Part shown: piece by piece, positions 47,681 through 59,260 of the stretch
Layout: every line of letters begins with the position of its first letter
How positions within the stretch are numbered: the stretch's first letter is position 1
NCBI GenBank assembly: GCA_031002005.1
Contig: CM061921.1
Span: 122,294,597 to 122,358,596, forward strand
Length of the DNA: 64,000 bases
Direction of reading: 5' to 3'
Source: Vandiemenella viatica
Taxonomy: Eukaryota; Arthropoda; Insecta; Orthoptera; Morabidae
Notes under the pieces: generated by a model
Database searches by the model: none
Told to the model about the DNA's origin: nothing
Seen by the model: the letters and a program-made list of their open reading frames with translations, nothing else
Program-made: the position numbers and the translations under genes

Positions 47681-48041
47681 CGTTTGGGAGTGTCTGTGTG
47701 TGATCGGGCATGTCTATATGTGTTTGGGCGTGTCTATATGTGTTTGGGCGTGTCTACATGTGTTTGGGAGTGCCTATGTGTGTTTGAGCGTGTCTATATG
47801 TGTTTGGGCGTGTCTATATGTGTTTGGGCGTGACTATGTGTGTTTGGGCGTGTCTATATGTGTTTGGGCGTGTCTATATGTGTTTGGGCGTGACTATGTG
47901 TGTTTGGGCGTGTCTATATGTGTTTGGGCGTGTCTATATATGTTTGAGCGTGTCTATATGTGTTTGGGAGTGCCTATGTGTGTTTGGGCGTGTCTATATG
48001 TGTTGGTCGTGTCTATATGTGTTTGGGCGTGACTATGTGTG
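47681..48041 (+). repeat. 20-bp minisatellite, about 18 units
   Basis: Unit TGTTTGGGCGTGTCTATATG. Variants GTGACTATG occur at 47831 and 47891, exactly 60 bp apart, so a three-unit higher-order period is present (47821-47880 and 47881-47940). One unit near 48001 has lost a base. The consensus has no stop in any + frame, so long open frames (47700-48032 and 47800-48087) are by-products. Confidence 0.95.
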
Positions 48042-48045
48042 TTTT

Positions 48046-48092
48046 TTCTTTATGACTTTACACCTCCTCGATGTTGAGGTCATTTGATGCGT
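48046..48092 (-). repeat. SINE family A 3' tail remnant
   Basis: Minus strand: AATGACCTCAACATCGAGGA then GGTGTAAAGTCATAA, the end of the GACGTCGACGAGG-type tail. It touches the minisatellite. Confidence 0.6.
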
Positions 48093-48094
48093 GA

Positions 48095-48910
48095 AGTAGG
48101 CGGTGGATGCAATGTTTAACCTCAGGAAGAAACTGAAAAACATAGAAAAAATTAACACTGATAAAACAGTTATGCAACTCGATGTGAAGATGATAATGGC
48201 TATCTTCACCAACATTTTTCGGTTTCGGAGTGGGGAAATACTTTTTTTCCGTATATGATTAACCACAGCCGAACTGTTCACTTATTCGCATAGGTGAAAC
48301 TTAATGTTACGTACAGAGTGGACACAAGGGAACCAAAGCCTTTGATACTCACCTTTGTGCTGACATTTCCGTTGACATTTTTTCTGAGCACAGACGCTTA
48401 TTTTATTTTTTTTACTCCAAACATTTCCCTCACTTGTTTTTAGTAGGAATTCGATGAATTTAAAATATCAAAACAATGAAAAGTTTTGCGAATAAATTTT
48501 TGTATTATAACAAAGTTTCCAAGTTACTGTCATTTTAAATCTAAACTATTAAACGCTATATTACTAATAAATAAGCTTTGAGCCCGTTATTGTAGATTCA
48601 GGGATTTGGGAATTAACTACCAACAACAGTTAAGTAACCAAGCAATCCCGCTCGTTTTGTCCCCGTTAAAAAAAAAAAATTCTCATGAAATTAGCTGAAC
48701 CATCTAAGAAAAAGCTAAGGTGGCATAAGAACAACAGTGGTACGGGACTCATGTTCATACAAGATCTTCCGTCGTGGTGTAGGTTTAATCTGATTTTAAC
48801 ACTTTAGAGATAAAATGCTTGGACAACTATCCGCACATTACACAAAAAAATACAAATGTTGCCGGTCTTAGAAGACTGGGATTGCGGATGATGAGTTGCT
48901 TAGCAGCACA
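48095..48910. other. unassigned AT-rich region
   Basis: Nothing supported. Confidence 0.3.
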
Positions 48911-48912
48911 CT

Positions 48913-49030
48913 GAGCGTGGTGGGTAAGCGGTAACGCTCTGGGCGCGTATTTGGGAGGACGTGGGTTCCAATCCCCGTCCGGCAAAACAGATTTAATTTT
49001 ACCAAGATTTCCTCATATCACTTGCATAAC
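48913..49030 (+). repeat. SINE family A, head with decayed body
   Basis: GAGCGTGGTGGGTAAGCGGT, AACGCTCTGG, GGGTTCCAATCCCCGTCCGG are clear; the body fades after ACAGATTTAATTTTACCAAG. Confidence 0.75.
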
Positions 49031-49034
49031 ATCA

Positions 49035-49950
49035 ACACATAAATTTCTAATAAATTAGTAGAAATTTTCATCCCTGCGTCGGGTAGTATCAATTTCTGGT
49101 TAAATTTGCAGCCATTGGTAGCAAAAGAGTGAAAGAAGTTATTAAACGATAACTGTAGATAAAAATCTCTACGACATTCGTTATGACATTTGAACTTAAA
49201 TTGTATCTAAAATTACGTGGCTTAGTTAACATTTTTTATGAAAATTAAGGCAGTCATTGACAGCAGATATGTTTCGTTTAGCAAAACTTTGTTTGACCAA
49301 AAAAAACTATATTATCTCCCGTTTAATAATTATCACTATACGCATTAGAGGAAATGGTTACAGAATGTTTGCTACATGTTGGCACTCATAGTTCCCGATA
49401 TTTGGTTGTGCAGTTAACATTAACTGTATTATGTTTCTGAAGTCGCAGAGAGTGATTATTACTAAGATGCGTTCGCCTCCAGGCTATCTGTTCAGTTTCG
49501 ATACACTCAGCAATACTTTTGCACTTGATACTATTTTTTTATTGGCAAACGGACAGCGTCCATACAGCCAAGAAAAGATACAATAGTTTTGGTTCAGTTG
49601 GAAGCACAACCCTTAAAATTCAGATATTTTTTTACAAGTTGTAGATATGATGATAAATTTTTCTTGAGTGACAGTGTTTCTGTTATTATACATGCAAAAG
49701 TATGGCATCTATTTCTTATGTTGCGCAGTTCGGTCTTGCGGGAGCCTCTTCAGCCCAGCTCCCTGGCGGTGATTGTCATGTTGCGTTCTTTCCGGTATAT
49801 GTCCTCTGGATGGATGAATGTCTCGGAAACTGAAAAATCATACCAAATAAGAACAAAGGAATCTGATATCTGTCTCATTTTTTGTTTACCCTTCTTTTGA
49901 TGTTCTTTTACTACCACAGTTGATTTATGGACTTCCTATTGTAACTTACC
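49035..49950. other. unassigned AT-rich region
   Basis: A frame at 49589-49900 is open but not recognised. Confidence 0.3.
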
Positions 49951-49954
49951 CCTT

Positions 49955-52445
49955 CTTTATCATCATTACCATCCTCAACAGTTTCCAGCCACTGCCCGGG
50001 TCTGCTTCACGCACAAGCCTCTCCATTTCCTTCTTTCGTCCCACCACCTCTCTGTCACCACTTTGTTCCAGTCCTCTCCTCTATTCCGTACACACTCCTC
50101 CACTCCTTTCAGCCATTCATCTCTTGGTCTTCCTCTGGGTCGCTTACCATGCATCTTAATTTCGTGGATTTTTCATGGGATTCTCTGAAACTCCATTCTC
50201 TTTACATGTCCATACCATCTCAGTCTGGTCCTCTCTACCCTTTCCTGTAGAGGTTCCTCTTTTGAGGTGCATCTAATTACTTCATTCCTTATTCTGTCCA
50301 TTTTAGTAACTCCCATTCTACTCTCTTAAAATTTCATTTCGTTTGCTTGCCCTCCCGCTTTTTCATTGTCCATGAATCAGCAGCATAAATCAAGATAGGC
50401 ACATAGTATGTGTGATAGATTACTCTCTTGCTTCTCTGTGGCACATCTTTATTCCATATCAGGCTTCTAATGCTCCTTAGAAACGCCTCTGCTTGTCTTA
50501 CACCTTCACTTATCTCGCCATCATTTCCTCCACATTCGGAGGTCGGCGGTTCGAATCCCCGTCCGGGCATCCAGATTTGGGTTTTCCATGGTTTCCCAAA
50601 TCACTCCAGGCAAATGCCGGGATGCTTCCTTCAAAAGGCCATGGCCAAATTCCTTCCCATTCCTTGCCCCCCATCCTTTCCCGTCTCTAAAGACCTCGCT
50701 GTTAAGAAAGGTTAAGCAATTAAAAAAAAATTTCCCCACATTCCTCTAATACACTCCCCAAGTACTTGAATCTGCTTACCTTCTTTAGTTGTTCACCTGC
50801 CATCACATTTCCCTGGGTTATCCTATTCTTCTTTCTGGTTGTTACCATGTACTCCCATTTCTCTACATTAATTTTCAGGACATATTACTCCACACTGTCT
50901 TTCTATACATCCAACTGCCGCTGCACTTCCTCTTCATCTCCTCCCCAAATCACCAGATCATCCGCAAACGCCATCACCTTCTTATTTCCTTTTTCCATCC
51001 TCACTGCCACCTTCTGCATTATATCATCCATGATTACAATAAAGAGTAGTGGTGATAGGGCACTTCCTTATTTTAGTCCATTCCTTTGATCCAGCCACTC
51101 TGTTCTTCCTTCCCCTATTTTCACATAGCTTACAATTTCTTAGTACAGTTCTGTCACTCTCCTGATGGTTTGCTTGGAAACTCTTCTATTCTCCAAGGCC
51201 TTCCATACCTTACTCCTGTGTACACAAGCATATGCTTTCCTAATATCGAGAAATAACAGCAGTAGATCCTTTCCATACTCGTAATGTTTTTTCAGCAGGT
51301 GTTTCATAGCAAATATCAGGTTTCCCGTCGATCTCCCTGATCTGAAGCCATACTGTTCTTCCCTTAGCCCTTTTTCCACCCTTTCACGTATCCTTTTTTC
51401 AATGATCTTCTCATACACTTTGGCACAGTGGCACATCAGTGTAAACCCTCTGTAGTTTTTAAACTCCTTCCTGCTCGATTTTTGAATATAGGTATAATTA
51501 TTCCTTTTTTACAATCTTCAGGAGTTGCGCCCATATTCCAAACCTTTCTCATCACACGGTATAGTCACTACTTTTCTACTACTCCTGCTGCCCTTATCAT
51601 TTCCACGCTCACTTCATTGATGCCTGGTGCCTTTCCACCCTTCATCTCACATAGAGCTGTTTCCATTTCGTCCCAAGTTAAATCGTTCTTTTTATCTCCT
51701 ACGTGTCTGTTGTTTTCCTGTTTCTCCTGAACAACTGTATCATCCTGTGACCAATCTGGGTTCGGTAAGGATACAAAATGCTCCTTCCACATCCTTTATA
51801 GTCTTTCTGAGCTGTTTATTTCCTTTCCATCTTTATCCAGCATGTTGGGATTTTCTATCCGCTCCTTCCTCTTCCATTTCACCATTCCATATAGTACTTT
51901 CTTATTTCCTTTGCTATCTTCTTCCATCATGTTGGTCCATTTCTCCTGCCACTTTCTCTTTACCTCCGTTACTATTTGTTTGGCCTCCTTCTGTTTCTTC
52001 ACATAGTCATCCCTTGTCTTCTGTGTCCTCTGCTTGAACCATTCCATAAAGACCCTATTCTTGATTTCCACTGCTTGTTTTACTCTATGATTCCGCCATG
52101 CTGTTTCTTTCCACCTTTTTGCATTACCAGTCCTTCACCACACTGTTTCTGCTGCTTGAACTATAGTCATTTTCCACTGTTCTCATGGGTATCTTAATCC
52201 TTACTATTCTCTGGTATTCCTCTTCATTACTATCCTCTTTCAATTTCCACACCCTTAATCTACTATCCTGCCTTCCTGATTTTCTCCTCTCTGCCGCAAT
52301 CCTTAGCTCTATTACCAATAGCCGGTGATCACTATCCAATGTCTCTGATGGAATTAACTTCACATCTGCCACACTCTTCTTCAATTCACCATTAAACATA
52401 AAGTTGTCCACAACTGACTTCCTCTGCCAATCACTACTATACCAG
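49955..52445 (-). mobile_element. RTE-like LINE, copy 2, split by a SINE
   Basis: Same family as 26878-28848 but reaching further 5'. Minus strand from 52445: VVDNFMFNGELKKSVADVK and SDHRLLVIELRIA (end of endonuclease with the SDH motif, about 52345-52300), linker, MWKEHFVSLPNPDWSQDDTV (51792), APGINEVSVEMIRAAG, EEQYGFRSGRSTGNLIFAMK (51360), LLFLDIRKAYACVH (51260), FADDLVIWGGD (50971-50945, catalytic pair intact), then FKYLGSVLEECG where the SINE sits, and SLIWNKDVPQRSKRVIYHTY beyond it. Several frameshifts. The ATGATG-type 3' end is at 49955-49975. Confidence 0.88.
50538..50730 (+). repeat. SINE family A inserted in LINE copy 2
   Basis: Starts near the B-box (GGTCGGCGGTTCGAATCCCC), full body and CGCTGTTAAGAAAGG tail with A-run. 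Flanks TTTCCTCCACATTC (50524-50537) and TTTCCCCACATTC (50731-50743) are a target duplication with one lost base. The unsplit site is seen in LINE copy 1 near 27450-27475. Confidence 0.92.
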
Positions 52446-52454
52446 ACTTACCCC

Positions 52455-52960
52455 TTACGAGATTAATATTTCTATATAATTTTCTTTGGCAAATCTATAA
52501 AGATTTATATAAATTTTCAGTTTGTCTTAGTGAAGAAGGTGGTGTATCATAGTAGGCAGCCCAGCCCCATGTCTTTGTAATTCCGATATCAGTAGTGTGG
52601 GTTCATTCCAATGAAAAAAAGAGGTGGTCGACATCATCCAAACTGTTTCCATCAAATTCGCAGATTTGATTTTGAACAGATGTTTTCTGAATCTCCAATG
52701 GTTGAACTTAAGTCTCTTGAGAACCCTTTAGGAACTGTCCGATTGGAGTACCTATGAACTCTTTTAATGGATTGATGAATTTGTCTCTGATGGTGGCCTA
52801 TATGGAGGTCACTTGTCTCCCATTCGTTGATCCATTATTTCTTGGCTCCGCGTCGAATCAATGGTATTAGACCCGATACCAGGTCACGGTTAGATTTGTT
52901 TCCGTTGAGTGCAGCTGTCTGCTTGTTCATACCGGCGTGTCCTGTCTAGCCTCCCTGCCT
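52455..52960 (-). mobile_element. I-type LINE C-terminal fragment
   Basis: Minus strand: GHAGMNKQTAALNGNKSNRD (end of an RNase H-like domain; normally GHxGIxGNExAD), IRRGAKK.WINEWE, DDVDHLFFHWNEPTLLISEL (zinc-knuckle tail, about 52640-52590) and LKIYINLYRFAKENY. Stops and one frame change. LINE copy 2 ends abruptly against it at about 52450, consistent with a 5'-truncated insertion. Confidence 0.65.
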
Positions 52961-53735
52961 TTTTCTTAGTTTGGAAACCGTTCGAAGTATCTCATATGCC
53001 ATCCAACATCTGTTGATACTGATTAAATGGCGTTGGTCCTACAACTGGATATCAAATCACTAATTATAAAGATATTCACAGGTTGTTATGTTCTTGCACC
53101 GTTGACAAAAACATTTAGCTATATAAGGTTAGCCAAGTTTAAGAACTGAAGGGAATGAACAGTAATATGAAGATACAACAAAAGATACAACAAATTTCAG
53201 TCGAATAATGTACCCTTCTGGTTCTGTGTTCTTGAATAAAAAAAATAATACATGTCAGAAGTCAAAGTAACTACAACTTGCAAATTCAAAAGGAGCTAAA
53301 TTAAAGTTGAAAAACTAGGTCCCGTGTTTTGCTTATAGTGCTCCGCTTTTTCACAGTTCGTATTGAGTCGCCGAACAGGTAACTTCCTGGTCGGCTCGGT
53401 ACAGTTTTCCTCAAGCGCGGTTACGTTGGTTGTCAGTATAGCTTGTTTGTCGCTGGGTAAAGTTGCCCGGAGCGCAGCGTTGTACTGACATATCCGGCTA
53501 TTCTAGCGCTTTAGCAAATTTGTCGTCAGACGGTAGAGATCCACCCGACCCCCCCTTTCCGAGGCTTTAGGGTGATACCGTCCCACGGCCCACTTCCGCG
53601 AGAGGTGGAACCCCCGGACGCACTGTGTAGGGTTGCTTCTGGTTCCGGCTACCCAGCGGTGTTAACAAGGAATCAGAGCGACACTCCCACTAGGATATAC
53701 ACGTGCACGAACGCGATAGGCGTTTCGTGCACAAC

Positions 53736-55204
53736 ATGGCTGGTAGACGGGCGTCACACTCGGAACGGGCTACAGATTGTGAAGATAATTTGGCTTCTCC
53801 TTCGGAATCTGAAATGGACTGCTCAAGCTGCGATGAATCCTCGAGCTCTGATCATGAGAGTCCGCCACCACGACGGAAAAAGGAATCTCCAGAAAACAGA
53901 AGAGAGTATTACCTGAAAGAATTTCCGAGTCTCCCCGAACCCTCTGACGGGTTTCAAACAGCAAAGGGTAAGAGGAGACGGAAGAGTACTCCCAAGAAAA
54001 AACAGAAAATAAGTATAAACTGACTCTCAGATTGAGTTGCGAAATAGATTTACTCCTCTGGAAACAAGCCAACCTCCAGTTGCAGTCATAGAGAATGTCA
54101 ATACCTGTCAACAGACCACAAATGAAACCGAAACTACACCAGCAACAACACCAGCACAGAGGAGTGGTAAAATACCCCCTGTAGTAATCAGAGTGGTGAA
54201 AAACTATTTGGAATTGAACAAAACCATCAAAGATCATCTCACAGGAGGACTGAAGGTAATCTATAGTGGGGAAACCTTGAAATATTTTGTGGACAATAAA
54301 GAAGACCATAAAATTTTAACAACATTCTTCAAACAAAACAATATTGCCCACTTCAGCCATCAAATGCCTGATGAAAAACCATTGAGAGTAGTTATCAAAG
54401 GACTCCCGCCATCAGTTACAACTGAGAGCATAAAAGAAGAGCTCACCGAAAAGGGTTTTGAGCCACTGGAAGTGCACCAATTCAAGAAGAGGGATCAACA
54501 GACTAAGGAATTGATTCCACTAGCTACCTTCAGCGTGGCATTGAAACCGGGACCAGAAGCTGAGTCAATCTACAACGTTCGCGCTCTATTATATACAAGA
54601 ATTAGAGTAGAACGCTATAAGAATCTAAATGGACCTCCTCAATGCGTCAAGTGCCAGCGCCACGGGCACACTGCGAATTACTGCAACTTTCCTGCAAGAT
54701 GTGTAAAGTGCGCCGGTTTGCACCCGAGCAGAAGCTGCCAAATCCCGAATAGCCAAAAGGCAAAGTGTGTAAATTGCTCAGGTGATCACGCAGCCTCCTG
54801 GAGAGGATGCCCGCAATACCAGAAGATCGTGAAACCTACAAAGACAAACAAAAAAAGAAAATGAAGACTTGAGACTATTGAAGAACCGTCGAACCAAAAA
54901 CGCAGGCGAAATGGAAATTCAAAACCAAAACCTGGATAAAACCAAAGCTGGAAAGAAGCCAGAGACCCGCAAACAGATTAGTGACTATCATTCCTTCGCA
55001 GAGACCCTAAAACGCTCCAGAGGAGAGAACAAAAAACCACATTACTCAGACGAAGAAGAAGACTCAGATGACCCTGTAGACTTCTTAGACATGAAGAAAT
55101 TACTCTACACAATGAAAAGAACCATGAAAAAAGTAAACAGCGCAAAGGACAAGTTCTCTAAACTGTTTGCCTTTATGGAAGGTGTTATGGCGATGCTCAA
55201 ATAA
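53736..55204 (+). pseudogene. Jockey ORF1, gag-like nucleic-acid-binding protein
   Basis: ATG at 53736 (MAGRRASHSERATDCEDN) starts an acidic, Ser-rich, then Lys/Arg-rich N-terminus. A one-base shift near 54022 leads into ELRNRFTPLE. The middle contains PLRVVIKGLPPSVTTESIK, an RRM-like segment. Three zinc knuckles follow: CVKCQRHGHTANYC (54645-54690), CVKCAGLHPSRSC and CVNCSGDHAASWRGC. A second one-base shift near 54865 (in an A-rich run) leads to a charged C-terminal part (HYSDEEEDSDDPVDFLDMKK) ending MAMLK at 55204. Such proteins coat the element RNA. The stop overlaps the ORF2 start as TAATG. Confidence 0.88.
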
Positions 55205-57922
55205 TGGCCACAAATCCACAATCACATCGTGACCTAAGCATAACAATATGGAATGCTAATGGAATCAAAAACAAGAAACTTGAACTCCTAGAATTTGTAA
55301 ACCGACATAATATTAACGTTATTCTGCTAACTGAAACACATCTAAAGCCTAACGATAAATTCAGCCTATCAGGATTTCAGATACATCGCACTGACAGAAT
55401 AGGCCAAAGGGGCGGCGGCACCGCCATAGCAATCAAGAAATCTATAACGCATACAGCCATCCAACCTTTAAACCTAATAGAACTAGAAGCTACAGCAGTC
55501 AAGATTCACTCTAAAGAGGGGCACATTGTCTTAATCTCAGCATATCTCTCTCCCAACAGAAATATCTTTGAACACGACCTTGATGAATTAATTTCGAAAG
55601 GAAACAAAATCATCATTGGTGGAGACTTAAACAGCAAACATACAGCTTGGAACTCCCGCTCAAATAACCCAAAAGGGGAACGTCTTCTCCAACTTGCTGG
55701 CAGGAGGAACATAGACGTCCTAGGACCTACGGAGCCGACATATATCCCTAATTCACAGCGAGCACAACCTGATGTCCTAGACATCGCACTACTCAAGAAC
55801 ATCACTCATAGAGTCCAACTCAAGTCTATGTCGGATCTATCGTCTGATCACAACCCGGTGCTAATAAACCTCAGGAATTTTATCTTATTAAACCAGTCAC
55901 CAAAAAGCACCAAGGAGACAGATTGGAATCTTTTCTCAAGATTGGTCCATAACAAGATTAAGCCTACCGTCAACCTTTCAACACCAGAATTGATAGAAAC
56001 GGCCATCAGTCATTTTACCAACGTAGTTAAGGAGGCTGACAGAAGAGCATCAATTACCACCACACCCAACGATGAATATCAACAAAGACTACCTGATATT
56101 CTGAAGATATTAGGTATTTACGGAACCGCTATAGACTACTCTGGCAACGTTTCCGCGATCCAGCCGACCGCCGTAGATATCGCCATTACTCCCGCCAACT
56201 CACCGCCCGGCTGAAAGAAAGGAGCTCAGAAAGATGGAGGAAAAAATGTCTCAACTAATGCTGGAAAATAGGGAGGCGTGGCAACTAATCCGTGCCCTTC
56301 GAGAACCACGCGAAGCCACTTCTCCTATAAATGGCCCTGCAGGTCCGTGCTTCCTCTCACTGGGTAAAGCAGAAATCTTGGCAGAACATTTTGCAGCTCA
56401 ACATACAGCAGCAGATTATCAACTGACCCCAGCTGAAGAACTGGAGGGTGACCACATCTACTCAACGAGTTGCAGAAAAACTTAGCAGACCACCTTCCGA
56501 CCAACCGGAACTAACAACCCCCAGGGAAGTAAGAGCTGTAATACGAAAACTAGCCACCAAAAAATCTCCAGGGTATGACGGTATTGGCAACTCCCACCTT
56601 AAGCATCTACCAAGAAAAGGGATTGTACTACTTACCAGAATCTTTAACGCCTGCCTGCTTCAACACTACTACCCATCGATATGGAAAACTGACAAAGGTC
56701 ATCGCGCTTCCAAAAAGGGGTAAAGATAAGCAAAACCCAAGTAATTACAGACCGATTAGTTTACTGTCTGCTCCTTCCAAAATACTAGAGCGGCTACTGC
56801 TAAAAAGAATCAATACCAGTTTGGAGTTTGGACACACCATCCGACACGAACAATTTCGGGCTTGAAAACCGTGTAGGAGCCACAACCCAGATAGTGCGAC
56901 TAACGGAGCATATAAGCAAAGGTTTTAAACTGGAAAAAATCAACTGCCTGCCGTTTTCGTTGACATAGAAAAAGCCTACGATAAATTCTGGCACACTAAA
57001 TTAATTGATAAACTATATCATCAAACAGATATTCCGGAATGCTACATCGCACTTATTGCAAGCTACCTAAAAAATAGAAAAATTCTTCGTACAAGTTGAA
57101 GGCCAAAAATCTGCAACTCACATAATTACTGCTGGAATTCCGGCAAGGCTCGGTAATTGCGCCTACTCCTTTTCAAATCTACATTAATGACATACCCTTA
57201 CCTCCTCACGTACTTATGGCTCAATTCGCTGACGATACGGTCATCTACTCGACCGGAGGGAAACCACACACGTAATATCCAAAACGCTCAAAAGGCTTGG
57301 ACGCTTTTGATAAATGGTGCAGAGTAAATAAAGTCAAACTCAACCCTACGAAATGTTCTGCAATGTATTTCTCAAGGAAAAGACCAGTACTCCATAAAAC
57401 AGCTAGAAACAATGGGCCACAAGCTTCCATGGGTGACAGAGACTCGATATCTGGGCATAATACTTGACAACAAACTTCTCTTTCGTCAACATGTGCTAGA
57501 CCGGAGAAAAAAAGGGCTAGCAGTGACGATGAACCTTGCACCGATCCTGAGGAGCGACAACCTAAATTTATCAACCAAGATCCGCATTACAAATCAATCA
57601 TTGTTCCTTCATCTTATATGGTTGCCAAGCTTGGGGAACGACCAGCCACTCCAACAGAATGCATATTCAGAGACTGCAGAATAAGACTCTCCGAATGATC
57701 ACACGGGCAAGTTACTTCACTCCAACAGCGCTCCTCCATGACGTCACAAATATTCCAAATATCCATACACAAATCTTCCAATCAACTGAAAAATTCTTCA
57801 ACAGAGTAGAGGAAGCCCGCCACGAAGTTCCAAGACTAGAGTCTATAGGCACGGTTGTACCTATGACCTGGCACAAATACAAGGTGCCATTAAGTATTAT
57901 TATGAACCCTGTGGATTCCTGA
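55204..57922 (+). pseudogene. Jockey ORF2, endonuclease and reverse transcriptase
   Basis: ATG at 55204. Endonuclease is uninterrupted: ITIWNANGIKNKK, LLTETHLKPND, IIIGGDLNSKHTAWNSRS, LSSDHNPVLI, with all catalytic residues present. The frame is lost near 56107 and continues as RYLRNRYRLLWQRFRDPADR (linker), shifts again to REAWQLIRALREP (56270), again to KKSPGYDGIGNSHLKHLP (56560), NPSNYRPISLLSAPSKILER (56733-56792), VFVDIEKAYDKFWH (motif A, about 56955), SVIAPTPFQIYINDIP, QFADDTVIYSTGG (catalytic, about 57223), YLGIILDNKLLFRQHV (57447) and ending SIIMNPVDS at 57922. At least six shifts. About 900 codons originally, normal for Jockey. Confidence 0.9.
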
Positions 57923-58144
57923 GTAAGTGTAGAGAAAGTGAAATAATATGAAAATATATAAGAATACAAGAAGGGGTTCCTATTAAGGTCCAACCGACCA
58001 TAGCCTGGTTATCCCCTAAAGTGTAACACCAATGAACTCAAAACCATCAAACTGAACATACAGATTAAGCTACAAACAGTAGCGGGACTGTTCATTAAAC
58101 CGTTGAGGTAGTGAAAAAAAAAAAAAAAAAAGTGCTCCGCATTA

Positions 58145-59015
58145 ACATTTGACCTATTTGACTGGGAGTTAAAATAAATAATGGTAATAATAAAAATGTC
58201 TACAAAAATTAAATGAGATTATAACCACTTGACTCATCTAAGTATCCTTCATTTCTTCAAAGTCAAAGTGTGTTTCATGTGTGTTATTTGAGACCATGGA
58301 CGGAGTTGGCCTGTATGGTAACGTCTCCTGTTGCCTTTATGTGCATGACTGGTTCACTCACATCGACGCTTATCATCCAACGGCTCAGATAAGTCAGCAA
58401 TTTGATAGTTTTATTTTGTAATTATTTTGCGATAATGCTAATAATTCATTAAGTTTATTGGAATAAATTGTTAACAGCGGAAAAATATTAGAAACATTTT
58501 TATTTATCTACAATTAATTTTTCAGCTTTCAGATAAAAGTAATCTTATTTTAAATGTAAGAGAATGTGTTATATAAACTAAATGCAAGAAGATCCTTTGT
58601 ACCTATTAGACAATAATACTGCATTTTTTTCTTTTATATTACTTTGAATCACAAATATATCTCCTTTCAAAAACAGCAAGTATATCTCAAAAAGAGATCT
58701 TTAAAATTTTATTCTCTCAAAACTTTTGTTTATTTAGCATTGTTAACAGTTACAGAAATTCACTTCAACTAGGCTACACGCTTTTAGATGACACTTTTAG
58801 ACAGAAGAGATTTTCAACAGAATCAGGAAAGTGAACTTCTATCAAATTATTAAGGTAATTTGGTAGGAAATAAGGGAGAAAACGGTTCACAGTTATGCCA
58901 GATATACGTTAACAAAAGTTACAACCAGCAACAATCATCAAGAACTCCCAATGGCTACACTTAATTACAAAGCATACGTTATTGCGAAAAGTCTAAATTT
59001 AAATTTACAAATTTG
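58145..59015. other. unassigned AT-rich region
   Basis: Nothing supported. Confidence 0.3.
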
Positions 59016-59029
59016 TGGGAGGCAGAGTG

Positions 59030-59260
59030 CTTTGCACCAAACTTAATCTCTGCTCCGTGCATTCCAATCCAGAACAACACGAGGGAAGAAAGACTTCATG
59101 CAAGCGTCAATGCGGAACCTTATTTCTCTCATCTTATCACTCTAAACATTGTGGCCCATATATGTTGATGGACGAAATATTTCATCGCACTCGTGAATTA
59201 GAGTGGATGTACGCATGTTTACCAACAAGTTCAAACGAAACCTACGTCGTCTATCTAGCA
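59030..59260 (-). mobile_element. LINE C-terminal remnant (FFPR block), copy 2
   Basis: Minus strand: MREIRFRIDACMKSFFPRVV then LDWNARS. Nucleotide similarity to 23469-23640 is clear (GAGGGAAGAA, CCTTATTTCTCT, ATCTTATC). Same orientation. Confidence 0.5.

Larger units (their letters stand above)
53337..58140 (+). mobile_element. full-length Jockey-clade LINE with 10-bp target duplication
   Basis: Duplication AGTGCTCCGC at 53337-53346 and 58131-58140 brackets an element of about 4.78 kb (53347-58130). Layout: GC-richer 5' UTR, ORF1 (gag-like with zinc knuckles), ORF2 (endonuclease plus reverse transcriptase), short 3' UTR, and an A-run of about 18 (58114-58131). Intact ends and tail mean a recent insertion, yet both ORFs carry frameshifts. 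Confidence 0.95.

Noticed and set aside
47681..48041. CRISPR-like array
   Set aside because: Units are contiguous 20-bp repeats without unique spacers; it is a minisatellite in a eukaryotic genome.
53770..54309. 179-codon antisense open frame
   Set aside because: It is the shadow of Jockey ORF1; composition and absence of any family support this.
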